64,000 nt of DNA from Spisula solida. Taxonomy: Eukaryota > Mollusca > Bivalvia > Venerida > Mactridae. The notes beneath the pieces were generated by a model, which ran no database searches, was not told where the DNA came from, and was given only the letters and a program-made list of their open reading frames with translations. Positions within the stretch are counted from its first letter, which is position 1, and the number at the start of each line of letters is the position of its first letter. The stretch is taken from NCBI GenBank assembly GCA_947247005.1, contig OX365946.1:7076453-7140452 (forward strand), read 5' to 3'. Shown piece after piece: positions 48,062 to 60,721 of this stretch. The translations under genes and the position numbers were made by a program.

Positions 48062-50546
48062 ATGACAAACGTGTTGGCTGTTTAATTTTATATGATTTTC
48101 CAAGGGACCAGCAATTTTGCCTACATTACTTGCACAGGGACCAGTATTTATGTAGCTGTTTTGTCTACATAAAATGCTCAGGGACTAGCAACTGAGCATT
48201 TATTCAGCTGTTTTGCAGGGACCAGTATTAATGTAGCTGTTTTACTGGAAGCGACATGACTTGCCCAGGGACCACCTGTTATATCTACAGTACTTGCCTA
48301 GGGACTAGCAGTTTAATATACAGGGACCAGTATTTGTGTTTGTAAAGAAATTTGCCAAAATTATTTCGATGTTGTGCTAGAAAAACTATGGTCATATGTG
48401 TAAATTCAGTACTGGTATTGGTTGCTTTATTAAGCCCTTCTTCGGTGATTTGGGGCACATGTCCGATGATCATCCTTTCTGTCTGTAGACACAAACATTT
48501 CCAAATGATACAGAACACTTTAGCCTACAGTTGTCAAACTTGGGCATGCTGAAAACCTTTTTGCTCTTGAGTTCAAGGCTACTTCGAACCTGAATGACTT
48601 ACAGTATTTGACTGTCAGTACAAGAATTGCGGTACTGTTACAGATTATCAGGTTTTTAACAATGGGAGAAAAATTGCTTGTTTTCCCCTTGTGATAGGAA
48701 ATACTGTTGATCGTATAGCAATCAATTTACTGTATGTTGTACAGGGCTGTCATTGATTGATACTGCCATTTATGTATGAATTTGGTGTTAAGGCAATACC
48801 ATTATTTTTTTACTCTGTTTGATTTTCTGAGTCAAAAAACGTTTGTAGACTTTCTGAAGTATTAATTATTGTCTCTGTTTTTCTTAAAGTTTGCGTAATT
48901 TTCATTTAATATGGCCAGGGCTTACTGATCGTTGGTAAATAGGTTGTGTGTAAATTTTCACTTATGTGTTGTTAGATGAAGTTAACATTGTAAAGTCATA
49001 ATGCCTTTATAACATTATTGTTTAGTGTCATATGTTAGGGTACAGTTAAACTGCTTGAACACCACCTCAGTAATAAAACCACCTCAAAATTAAAAATACA
49101 ATTTTCGGGTCCATTTTCAGTGCTTGCTCTTTTTCAGTCTCGATATAAAAACTAATGGAATTGACTTGACGTAATTCCTTCATTTCCTGTGAATAGAGTT
49201 CCCTTCATTTGTCAGTCTCCAAATTTTCTTAGGTCTTCTTCTTTTCCTTCTTCCCCTCAGGTCAACCAACTCAATGATCACACCAATTCACCAAGGTCCA
49301 AGTGGTTTTATTATTAAGCTTTTACTGCTTATGGGATAATGGGTTATCGACAATATTGAAATAGTTTGCCAGAATATTTTTTCCGAAAAACGAGTTATTA
49401 GAATACAGATACTTCACCTGTATTTATAACCTTTGAGACATAGAGTGTGTTTTCTTTCATTTGTTTCTATTTGTACTCCCACTGCTTAATGCCTGGGTCA
49501 CAAATCACCCTGACATGTCTGTGTATCCGATGTCTAGGCATTGTGTGGCAACTGGCTGATAAGTAGCGATGAAAATTTCAAAAGACTTAAAATTACTCTG
49601 GCAGCCGCCCGTCACTCTATAATGCCCACTTGACCACTCAGTCAGAAAAGGTAAAAGTGTGAATTGGGTTTGTGACCCAGGTATTAGCGAGTGAAATGTT
49701 GAATCAGATTTTGATAGTGCTCAGGCTTTTCCCTGTGCTCAGCCTTATTTCTCAGACTTTGTTAAGATACCTTTAACTTCTGTGATTTTATAATTATTTG
49801 TGTGTATGCATTTATTTAACCTGATTGATATTTTTAAACCAGTTATGTATTTAACAGTGTGAATGTGATTTAGATAATTTGTATATTTTCTGTATCTTCC
49901 ACTTTCTGTCTCGTATATCGGCCTAAAATAAGATATTATTTCTTTGCCCTCCTCCTACCTACCAGCCAAAATCGCACTTGCCTGAAATTGTATAGATAAA
50001 TCAGAAAAAGATGGCCAAAAATTAGTGAAAGTTAGTCCAGTGTTACCGCTGTGAAAAATATATAAACATAAAAGTATTTACCTACCAACTTGCCAAAACC
50101 TAAATGACATGGGTTGTTGTAGGGGAAACAAAATATTCTTCATTTTAGGTCCTATATATTCTTATTTCTAGAACTTGATGGAATACTAGACTTTTCAACA
50201 TATTTTGAAAGCTTAACCTTGATTGTTATACAGAATTTTGTGTCATAAGAATAATACGTTTTCTCTTAACAGCAAAAATTAAAAACTTAAATCAAATAAT
50301 GATGTTTTTTTCTTATTTCATTTTTTTGTTGAACCCCTCCACCATCAGAGCTTGAGTGTCAACATACTTTGTGTGTTTCATGGAGTTCTGCATCAAGTAA
50401 TGCAGACAGTTAAACGAGTTTTCCTGTAATACACTATCAAATAATACTAGCTTACTCATTCACAATTGGTGGACATGTTCCAGGCCTATATCACTGACTA
50501 TGCCCAGTCTGATCAGGCCAATATAACCTGATCAACCCTGGAGCTT
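48062..50546 (+). other. 3' flank / probable 3' UTR of CIP2A
   Basis: No open frame is supported. At 48100-48330 the phrase 'agggaccag' with 'tatgtagctgtttt' recurs about six times, a degraded tandem repeat. Candidate polyadenylation signals include 'aataaa' at about 49072-49079 and further downstream; which is used cannot be told from sequence. Confidence 0.45.
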
Positions 50547-50685
50547 CATAGCAACAGTCTAGCACTCTTCATAGCAACAGTCTAGCACTCTTCATAGCAA
50601 CAGTCTAGCACTCTTCATAGCAACAGTCTAGCACTCTTCATAGCAACAGTCTAGCACTCTTCATAGCAACAGTCTAGCACTCTGC
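50547..50685. repeat. Minisatellite, 23 bp unit, six copies
   Basis: The unit 'catagcaacagtctagcac' + 'tctt' is repeated six times with almost no change. Confidence 0.95.
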
Positions 50686-52569
50686 CTACTGTCAGAAATC
50701 AGACAGACTTATCATCCTATCAGTGCTTTATAAGAGTAAATACTGTATCTATAAAGAAACAAATGAAAGTATGTAATAAACTGTAAAACATCTGTTAGCA
50801 TCTTTACACCGGAAGAGAAATTTCCACATTTAAGTTGATTCTGAACTTATACAAATCTTTGAAACCGGAATTGTCCCCATTTCAATAGATTGCACAAACA
50901 TGATAATGTATGTCTTAATTTTATTAAGCATATAAAAAGTATACATAAAATAGCAACACATGAAAATCACATCAAGTATAATACAAAGCCAGTAAACTGA
51001 CTTTTCTCAAATTTTATTATAAACTCATTTTTCTATACTTTTCTTTTATAAGGGAGATTCATTCTTCCTGGAAAAAATTGAGTGAAGAAAGGAAGTCTTT
51101 GGAACTTTTTTCTGAGACTTTATCCACCAAACCCACCAAATTTTGAAGTAAAATTGCGTTCCTGTTCAACCACTCAAATTTTCCTGGACAAACCCTTATC
51201 ATAATTTCTGCATATCTACGAAGCATCTAAACGGTTCCAGATTTAATCTGTTACCTCTTTTAACAGTTTAGGAGATTATAGCGAACATACATCAGATAAA
51301 CATGTAATTCTCAAAAGTGTTTTAGTAATAAACATATAAATACAAATACTTAGTATTTAAATAAAGGATCTAAAAGTGTAAGTAATCTTACTGGTGACAA
51401 GGCAGCAGAGTCAACATTTGTCAGGATCTACTTTTATCAAAAGCACAATAATACATACAAACAAGGGACATAACTCAGCTTAAACATTGTACAAGCAAAA
51501 TCTAATCTTAATTGCACAACTTTACACACTAATAATCCTTCCTGTGATCTCATAACCATAGTAAATAACTTTTAAAGATTTGTACAACACGAGAAAAAAA
51601 TATTCATTAGCCTAAGCATGGGTAAAAAGTAAGAAATTTTGAAAACCTGCAAAATTGTCAATTTTTTGGACATTAAAAATCCTGACAACTTTTACCCATT
51701 GCCTAAAGAAATGTGCAAAACAAGTCCAACTTGTAGATGAATGACAGTTCAGCTGCTTTAAACACATACGGTGGATTAGAACCCTGTGTATGACAACCTA
51801 TGAGTATAAAGCTTTGCTCATCATAAATTATAAATAAAAATTGAACATGAGTACCGTCCCAAATAAACAAGGGAAGTATTTTAATTACTAGTTCTACTAA
51901 TCTAAATGTGCCAACCTGTCATTGAAGTTTGAAAACAAGACCAGTTACCAGTGCAGAGAATGCTCCCCTGATTATGTGTAATACGTTGTTGGGCAAACAT
52001 TCTCATCATTAGATGACAGGGGGAATGGTTCAGTATTGTTGATAATTTCAGTATTTTAGCAAAAAAATGTGCTATTTCATAAAAGAATATATTTCAGTAT
52101 TTTGAAAATTTTGGACTTTCACCCATTATGCAACAGTATGCATTGTTTACCTACTGGTATGAACAATTTATTGTATATGAATATAAACAGTAAAGCAGCA
52201 TAAAGTACATGATAGTCGACTAAAAATGTACTCAACTAGTTTGGCAATGTTTTTGATAAGTTAAATACACTGTGAAGTATATGTATTTTCAAAACAAAAG
52301 AATTGTCAAATTCAGCTTAGCACAAATGAATACTGGCCTTTGGTTATAACTATAAACATGAAACATATACAAAACACACAACTACCATCACAGTATTCGA
52401 TGCACAAGTTTTAGTACAAAACAAACAGATCTAGAAGATTCATGATTGGATAATAATGTCTGCAACCAAACAGTTTACACTTTTATGTAAAAAGCGTGTT
52501 TAATGAGGCCCAAAATAAAAAATTGTTTGTTCTTTCTACCTGCCAATGTTTTATTGAGAAATCAGATTT
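50686..52569. other. AT-rich DNA between CIP2A and EXTL3, no gene recognised
   Basis: No coding frame, RNA gene or known repeat is seen. It may contain the distal 3' UTRs of the two convergent genes. Confidence 0.4.
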
Positions 52570-52577
52570 CTTTATTT

Positions 52578-53026
52578 TAGGGATGGCAACGAGTACCCGA
52601 GTACTCGTTCAAAGGTCTGATTATCGAATATCAAAATCAGTATTCGAGTACTCTGAAAAAAAAATAAAAATAATAATTGTTAATCCTGTCTTGTACAGAA
52701 CTTGTCCAAGTGTTATCTGGTGTACTAAAATTACAATTAACAACGTGTCATCAAGGTTGCTATTTGCAAGCGTAATCAAAAGACAGACCTGTCAATCATC
52801 GTCTGTTAATTAGTTTATGACACGTAGCTTAGGGTTCTTTTGTTGACATCAATCTGAGTATTAGGCATTGATCTTTCATTGGCATACACGATGATCTATT
52901 TGAAGTTACACGCACGTTTGCAGTACAACATTTCTGTGTCCCAAATATCATTCACATTTATATTTTTCCGAGTACTCAATCGGAAGAATGACCGAGTACC
53001 GATTTTAGTACTCGTTGCCATTTCTA
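52578..53026. mobile_element. hAT-type MITE with 8 bp target duplication
   Basis: The inverted ends TAGGGATGGCAACGAGTA and TACTCGTTGCCATTTCTA (imperfect at two bases) bound 449 bp. The flanks carry the 8 bp direct repeat CTTTATTT at 52570-52577 and 53027-53034. TAG-start termini and an 8 bp duplication fit hAT elements. Inner 'ccgagtactcg' palindromes are present. The overlapping open frames have no transposase features. Confidence 0.85.
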
Positions 53027-53699
53027 CTTTATTTGTTCAACCTTGCTTCTGTAAAAAATATTTGTATTAAGAAAGTACTTCTCTACCTACCTACCTAATG
53101 CTAAAAGTCATAGGTTCTGGAAGGGGAAACAAACAATATTTCATTTAAAGCCTGAGCAACTGGTTATCCAGCTACTTATACAAGCACATGCCACTTTACC
53201 CTAGCAAGTAAACAGAAAGGGACACGGGCCTCAAACACCTCATAGCAGTTACTTTCCATGCAGTTACAGTAATCATCGGGCAGACTATATTTCTCATCAA
53301 GCCACCGGAAAAACATATTGCGAAGGAAGTGAAAACAGCTAATCCATCATTCGCCATATTCTTAAGCTGTTTTTTCTGCTTTATATCAAGCGGTAAGCCT
53401 CATGAGAACCAGCTCACCAAAGCAGCTAAATCCCAAACCAATGAAGCGGAAAACTGTTTCCAAAGTTCTACCTGGCATAGACCAGCAAGGCAAATGAAGT
53501 TTATGTACCTGTAAGGGGAGGTAATTGCTATGAGAGTTTGGCTTCTTTTCCTTCACACCATCAGAGATGAGGTGTCGAAGAAGTTACCTATAAAAGTTGT
53601 AGGCCACAAATTAAAATAAATACAAATGTAAGTAAAAGCTGAATACATGGTGAATACAAATGAATGTAAGTTTGTACAATGAGAAGAATGATCCTGGTA

Positions 53700-54142
53700 C
53701 AGTCAAACCGTGTTAAAATCCACCTGTGACGGGATCCGGAAATTCGGATTTACTCTACTAGTAGGAATGAACTTTTCTGCAGAAAATGAAAGTTATTCAA
53801 AGAATTGACAAAGTTATGGTTATTTGAAAGTTCATGAACTGAATTTTAACAATTAAAGAAGAGTTTTGGTATGGGCATGTATGCTGATGACACTGGACAC
53901 AGACTTGCCACTTGTTTTCAGGATTGGACATAATGCCTCATTGGAACCCTTGCTGTGAGAAAAGACCATTATTACAAAACAAGATGGTCAGAACCAATTC
54001 TTTTCCAACGGACCATTTTTGTCATACAAAATAAACGTATATTTTAATTTTAACCCATTATGAGAGACCACCTTCAAACAAAACAATTGCAACACTTTTT
54101 GATATTCCCATAGATGGTATTTATAGACAGGTTTGACTGTAG
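53700..54142. mobile_element. Pogo-like MITE with CAGTCAAACC ends
   Basis: The ends CAGTCAAACC (53700) and GGTTTGACTG (to 54142) are exact inverted repeats flanked by TA. It contains a copy of the 'atgaacttttctgcagaaaa' ... 'acataatgcctca' repeat (53740-53950). It ends about 100 bp beyond the EXTL3 stop codon, so it probably lies in that gene's 3' UTR. Confidence 0.7.
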
Positions 54143-54243
54143 AATACAAAACACAAGTTAGGTTATTATAATGGCACACAGCTGCATACATGTACGTTGT
54201 ATAGAAACAATTTATAACACAAGCACTACTATCACAGATGTTA

Positions 54244-57200
54244 TCAAAGACTTCCAATATCGTTGAACTTCTTCAACTCTATGGGGTAATTGTCTTTGTA
54301 TAAAACTGGGTCGGCACGGAATTCTACCGACTTCAGCGGCATTGATTGATAGACGCTCGTAAACTGATTAATACATTCAGATCTCTCCACCATATGAGTG
54401 ATATCCGCCGATAACATCTCCGTGTTAACACACTCTGGACACTTAAACTTCTTCCTCGGCGTGACCTTGATCGGAGCTTTGCCGGTAAAGTTTGATATCA
54501 GAAAGTTCATGGCAATGTCTTCACAGTTCATATGGTCATCAACCCAGGTTTTGATATTTCCTGGCATGTTTGATGTATACAGGTAACTATAATACTGAAA
54601 ATAAAACGGATAATAATAAAATTTATAATTTATAAAAGTTTAGGTCAATTATTAAATTTATTGTATATCTTGAATGTTTTAATCACTTTTATAAATATTT
54701 GATAACACATCAAACTTCCAGGATCTCGAAATTTCAAGTCTCTGGTGCAGAAAATGCAAGTTTGAGGATCCCAACTTAAAGCATTTTTGAGTTATTGAAC
54801 GGAAACCATTTGGTCTATCAACAAGTCAGATGGACTGACATGTGCAAAGCAATAAACCCCCTCATCAAAGATGGAGGGCATAATAGTCATTCATGGTAAG
54901 TACGTATCATTATATAGATCAGTAATGTTTCATTTCTTGAAATTACAAAGTAAAACCAAGATAGACTGTGCCAACACTTAACAGGACTGAATAACCAGTC
55001 CACTAGGTAGTGTTAATCATGTTATACCTTGTGATAAAATGCTGCACCAGTGAGCACCATGGATATAGAATTGGTCCATTCTGACTCGTACCTCCATTTA
55101 CCAGTACTGTTATCCCACAGGTGTACACGTGAAGGAAAGCCAACCAAACGATCGGGAAACTCTCGCCATACCTGTAGTTATAGTGTATTATACATTGTGT
55201 TAGCATATGATACAAGGAAAGCCAACCAAACGATCAGGAAACTCACGCCATACCTGTAGTTATAGTGTATTATACATGGTGTTAGCATATGATACAAGGA
55301 AAGCCAACCAAACGATCAGGAAACTCACGCCATACCTGTAGTTATAGTGTATAAAACATTGTGTTAGCATATGATACAAGGAAAGCCAACCAAACGATCA
55401 GGAAACTCTCGCCATACCTGTAGTTATAGTGTATTATACATGGTGTTAGCATATGATACAAGGGAAGCCAACCAAACGATCAGGAAACTCTCGCCATACC
55501 TGTAGTTATAGTGTATTATACATGGTGTTAGCATATGATACAAGGGAAGCCAACCAAACGATCGGGAAACTCACGACATACCTGTAGTTATAGTGTATAA
55601 AACATTGTGTTAGCATATGATACAAGGAAAGCCAACTAAACGATCAGGAAACTCACGCCATACCTGTAGTTATAGTGTATTATACATTGTGTTAGCATAT
55701 GATACAAGGAAAGCCAACTAAACGATCAGGAAACTCACGCAAAACCTGTAGTTATAGTGTATTATACATGGTGTTAGCATATGATACAAGGGAAGCCAAC
55801 CAAACGATCAGGAAACTCACGCCATAGCTGTAGTTATAGTGTATAAAACATTGTGTTAGCATATGATACAAGGGAAGCCAACCAAACGATCAGGAAACTC
55901 ACGCCATACCTGTAGTTATAGTGTATAAAACATTGTGTTAGCATATGATACAAGGGAAGCCAACCAAACGATCAGGAAACTCACGCCATACCTGTAGTTA
56001 TAGTGTATTATACATGGTGTTAGCATATGATACAAGGGAAGCCAACCAAACGATCAGGAAACTCACGCCATACCTGTAGTTATAGTGTATAAAACATTGT
56101 GTTAGCATATGATACAAGGAAAGCCAACCAAACGATCAGGAAACTCACGCCATACCTGTAGTTATAGTGTATTATACATGGTGTTAGCATATGATACAAG
56201 GGAAGCCAACTAAACGATCAGGAAACGCACGCCAAACCTGTAGTTATAGTGTATTATACATTGTGTTAGCATATGATACAAGGAAAGCCAACTAAACGAT
56301 CGGGAAACTCTCGCCATACCTGCAGTTATAGTGTATAAAACATTGTGTTAGCATATGATACAAGGGAAGCCAACTAAACGATCGGGAAACTCTCGCCATA
56401 CCTGTAGTTATAGTGTATAAAACATTGTGTTAGCATATGATACAAGGGAAGCCAACTAAACGATCGGGAAACTCTCGCCATACCTGTAGTTATAGTGTAT
56501 TATACATGGTGTTAGCATATGATACAAGGGAAGCCAACTAAACGATCGGGAAACTCTCGCCATACCTGTAGTTATAGTGTATAAAACATTGTGTTAGCAT
56601 ATGATACAAGGGAAGCCAACTAAACGATCGGGAAACTCTCGCCATACCTGTAGTTATAGTGTATAAAACATTGTGTTAGCATATGATACAAGGGAAGCCA
56701 ACTAAACGATCGGGAAACTCTCGCCATACCTGTAGTTATAGTGTATTATACATGGTGTTAGCATATGATACAAGGGAAGCCAACTAAACCATCGGGAAAC
56801 TCTCGCCATACCTGTAGTTATAGTGTATAAAACATTGTGTTAGCATATGATACAAGGGAAGCCAACTAAACGATCGGGAAACTCTCGCCATACCTGTAGT
56901 TATAGTGTATAAAACATTGTGTTAGCATATGATACAAGGGAAGCCAACTAAACGATCGGGAAACTCTCGCCATACCTGTAGTTATAGTGTATTATACATG
57001 GTGTTAGCATATGATACAAGGGAAGCCAACTAAACGATCGGGAAACTCTCGCCATACCTGTAGTTATAGTGTATAAAACATTGTGTTAGCATATGATACA
57101 AGGGAAGCCAACTAAACGATCGGGAAACTCTCGCCATACCTGTAGTTATAGTGTATAAAACATTGTGTTAGCATATGATACAAGGGAAGCCAACTAAACG

Positions 57201-60200
57201 ATCGGGAAACTCTCGCCATACCTGTAGTTATAGTGTATTATACATGGTGTTAGCATATGATACAAGGGAAGCCAACTAAACGATCGGGAAACTCTCGCCA
57301 TACCTGTAGTTATAGTGTATAAAACATTGTGTTAGCATATGATACAAGGGAAGCCAACCAAACGATCGGGAAACTCTCGCCATACCTGTAGTTATAGTGT
57401 ATTATACATGGTGTTAGCATATGATACAAGGGAAGCCAACCAAACGATCGGGAAACTCTCGCCATACCTGTAGTTATAGTGTATTATACATGGTGTTAGC
57501 ATATGATACAAGGGAAGCCAACCAAACGATCAGGAAACTCACGCCATACCTGTAGTTATAGTGTATAAAACATTGTGTTAGCATATGATACAAGGGAAGC
57601 CAACCAAACGATCGGGAAACTCTCGCCATACCTGTAGTTATAGTGTATTATACATGGTGTTAGCATATGATACAAGGGAAGCCAACCAAACGATCAGGAA
57701 ACTCACGCCATACCTGTAGTTATAGTGTATAAAACATTGTGTTAGCATATGATACAAGGGAAGCCAACCAAACGATCGGGAAACTCTCGCCATACCTGTA
57801 GTTATAGTGTATTATACATGGTGTTAGCATATGATACAAGGAAAGCCAACCAAACGATCGGGAAACTCTCGCCATACCTGTAGTTATAGTGTATAAAACA
57901 TTGTGTTAGCATATGATACAAGGGAAGCCAACCAAACGATCAGGAAACTCTCGCCATACCTGTAGTTATAGTGTATAAAACATTGTGTTAGCATATGATA
58001 CAAGGGAAGCCAACTAAACGATCGGGAAACTCTCGCCATACCTGTAGTTATAGTGTATAAAACATTGTGTTAGCATATGATACAAGGGAAGCCAACCAAA
58101 CGATCAGGAAACTCTCGCCATACCTGTAGTTATAGTGTATAAAACATTGTGTTAGCATATGATACAAGGGAAGCCAACCAAACGATCAGGAAACTCTCGC
58201 CATACCTGTAGTTATAGTGTATAATACATGGTGTTAGCATATGATACAAGGGAAGCCAACCAAACGATCAGGAAACTCTCGCCATACCTGTAGTTATAGT
58301 GTATAATACATGGTGTTAGCATATGATACAAGGGAAGCCAACCAAACGATCGGGAAACTCTCGCCATACCTGTAGTTATAGTGTATAATACATGGTGTTA
58401 GCATATGATACAAGGGAAGCCAACCAAACGATCAGGAAACTCTCGCCATACCTGTAGTTATAGTGTATAATACATGGTGTTAGCATATGATACAAGGGAA
58501 GCCAACCAAACGATCGGGAAACTCTCGCCATACCTGTAGTTATAGTGTATAATACATGGTGTTAGCATATGATACAAGGGAAGCCAACCAAACGATCAGG
58601 AAACTCTCGCCATACCTGTAGTTATAGTGTATAATACATGGTGTTAGCATATGATACAAGGGAAGCCAACCAAACGATCGGGAAACTCTCGCCATACCTG
58701 TAGTTATAGTGTATAATACATGGTGTTAGCATATGATACAAGGGAAGCCAACCAAACGATCAGGAAACTCTCGCCATACCTGTAGTTATAGTGTATAATA
58801 CATGGTGTTAGCATATGATACAAGGGAAGCCAACCAAACGATCGGGAAACTCTCGCCATACCTGTAGTTATAGTGTATAATACATGGTGTTAGCATATGA
58901 TACAAGGGAAGCCAACCAAACGATCGGGAAACTCTCGCCATACCTGTAGTTATAGTGTATAATACATGGTGTTAGCATATGATACAAGGGAAGCCAACCA
59001 AACGATCAGGAAACTCTCGCCATACCTGTAGTTATAGTGTATAATACATGGTGTTAGCATATGATACAAGGGAAGCCAACCAAACGATCGGGAAACTCTC
59101 GCCATACCTGTAGTTATAGTGTATAATACATGGTGTTAGCATATGATACAAGGGAAGCCAACCAAACGATCGGGAAACTCTCGCCATACCTGTAGTTATA
59201 GTGTATAATACATGGTGTTAGCATATGATACAAGGGAAGCCAACCAAACGATCAGGAAACTCTCGCCATACCTGTAGTTATAGTGTATAATACATGGTGT
59301 TAGCATATGATACAGTAACAACACAACTAGAAGGGTTTTAACACAAAAAGCTACATCTCCCATAAAGGGCCATAAACACTAAAATTCCTCCAGACATCCA
59401 GCACAAAATAAATATGTCTCCCCGACTATATATTCTTATTGAATTGGACTTCACTTACTGGTATATAAGAACGTGCTGAATATGGTCAACCAGCTTGGAA
59501 AGAGTGTCCAAAATTTTTGACGCTGTTCTTCACATAATCCACAACCTAAAGGATCTCTCCAGAACATTCATACGTCCACGTCAATGAAAATCAGCGATTT
59601 TATAATACAGGGTATATGAAAAGAATTTATGATTATTTACCTCAAATCCAAACTGTAATTCGTCAGCAGTTAACATAACAATATCATCATCCAGTGCTAG
59701 GATACATTCTGTCTCAATCTCCTTGTATGGCTTAAACCTGAATAATACCAAGAACATAGTAAAGACAAGTAGACTAGAAGGGTTTATGACACATAAACAT
59801 TTGTCTCCTACAAAGGGCCATAACTCCTGAAAAAGCATTCAACCCAAAAATGTTTATCGATTTCGTCAGATAGCAAGTTATGTTAATAATGAAAATTGTA
59901 AATTTGTAGACCCGAGTAAGTTTTAATTATGAGAGATTTAAATACAACTAGTCTAAGAGAGGTTTTGATACGAAAACATATGACTGTCTCCTACAAGGGA
60001 CCATAACTCTGGCAAAAATCATCTGACCTAACAATTCCTGACAATATGCATAACCAAGCATTCATGTGAAGTTTAATTAAAGTTGGACCACTTGTTAAGG
60101 AGAACAAGCACAAACAAACTTCATGACAAACAGACGTCCAGCACAAAATCGATATGTCCCGACACTATATGTTGGAGACATAATTGTTAAATAATTGAAT

Positions 60201-60286
60201 CAAGTATACAACCAACCTATTGCTGAGTTTATTTTCTGTGGTGGGTATAACAGCTAGGGGTTTACCAACATTCGGCCAGGCTGACT
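54244..60286 (-). CDS. EXTL3: Exostosin-like 3 (EXTL3) homologue, last four exons, GT64 glycosyltransferase domain; 5' end outside window
   Basis: Minus-strand exons: 60286-60217, 59737-59641, 55171-55028 and 54594-54244 (stop). All have GT-AG borders and matching phases (2, 1, 0, 0), giving about 220 residues. Motifs in order: [30 protein letters not shown] with the Asp triplet of the UDP-sugar/metal site; [65 protein letters not shown]; and the end NDIGSL. The KKFKCPEC block and NIGSL-type C terminus point to EXTL3 rather than EXT1, EXT2 or EXTL2. EXTL3 is a type II ER/Golgi membrane enzyme adding the first GlcNAc that starts heparan sulfate chains. Human EXTL3 is 919 residues, so roughly the first three quarters lie beyond 60286. 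No further exon is recognised to 64000, where a retroelement sits, presumably in the next intron. Confidence 0.88.
54715..54897 (-). repeat. Inverted fragment of the 41338-type repeat (EXTL3 last intron)
   Basis: The phrases 'tcgaaatttcaagtctctgg', 'gttattgaacggaaaccatt' and 'catcaaagatggagggca' are related to the reverse complement of the repeat at 41338-41700. Confidence 0.45.
55132..59313 (-). repeat. Minisatellite, 82 bp unit, about 51 copies, made of the EXTL3 3' splice site
   Basis: Read in the gene sense, each unit is an intron-derived part containing 'atgctaacacc' (CTAAC branchpoint-like) and ending 'ctataactacag', then the first 40 bases of the exon at 55171-55028 (starting GTATGGCGAGAG, encoding [13 protein letters not shown]). 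Only the copy at 55132-55171 continues into the rest of the exon. The array spans about 4182 bp, 51 units, nearly all of the 4.47 kb intron. The intron-derived part has three main variants ('attatacatgg', 'ataaaacattg', 'ataatacatgg' on the plus strand), arranged in blocks. Confidence 0.95.
59325..60165. repeat. Three diverged copies of a 'ctagaagggtttt...ccataac' repeat around an EXTL3 exon
   Basis: The copies start near 59331, 59772 and 59948, with 'actagaagggttt', 'gtctcctacaaagggccata' and 'cagacgtccagcacaaaat'-like phrases. The exon at 59641-59737 lies between the first two. No protein is encoded outside the exon. Confidence 0.55.
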
Positions 60287-60569
60287 CTGAAATCAAATAC
60301 AAAACTTACTTTATCACATATCCTGCGGTCCAGGAAAGCCGTAAAGCCGTGCCGTAAATATCGTTCAGCACTCCCAGACAGTGCAATAAATATTTAAATT
60401 AGCTTGACGTGACGTTAGCCAATCCATGCATTGATCTGTCAATGACCTCAGAATAATATCAACGTCGCAATGACGTCGCGCTCATTGTACCGCTGAATTT
60501 TGGCTAAAACATATGCAGCGTACATCATCCTTTTGAGCAATAATGTGCATTTTTAAGGTTATGTGATAA

Positions 60570-60721
60570 ATAGAATCTTACATTTGTGCTCATTACATAC
60601 GAGTTTTATTAAACTCATTGACAAAAACAATATGACTCTCTGCAAAGCCTTGTGTCATATCATTTTGTCCACTTGTTTAATAAAACTTGTATGTAATGAG
60701 CACTCATGCAAGATCCTCTAT
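60570..60721. repeat. Long imperfect hairpin (152 bp)
   Basis: Left arm 60570-60637 and right arm 60654-60721 pair through 'tgctcattacatacgagttt' / 'aaacttgtatgtaatgagca' and inward through 'gacaaaaacaatatgac' / 'gtcatatcattttgtc', with a 17-base loop. It may be a foldback MITE or part of the retroelement to its right. Confidence 0.75.

Noticed and set aside
52496..53070. Two plus-strand open frames of 105 and 63 codons
   Set aside because: They overlap the hAT MITE and its flanks; no recognisable protein.
55132..59313. CRISPR-like direct repeat array
   Set aside because: Units are contiguous with no unique spacers, the unit is 82 bp and eukaryotic gene-derived.
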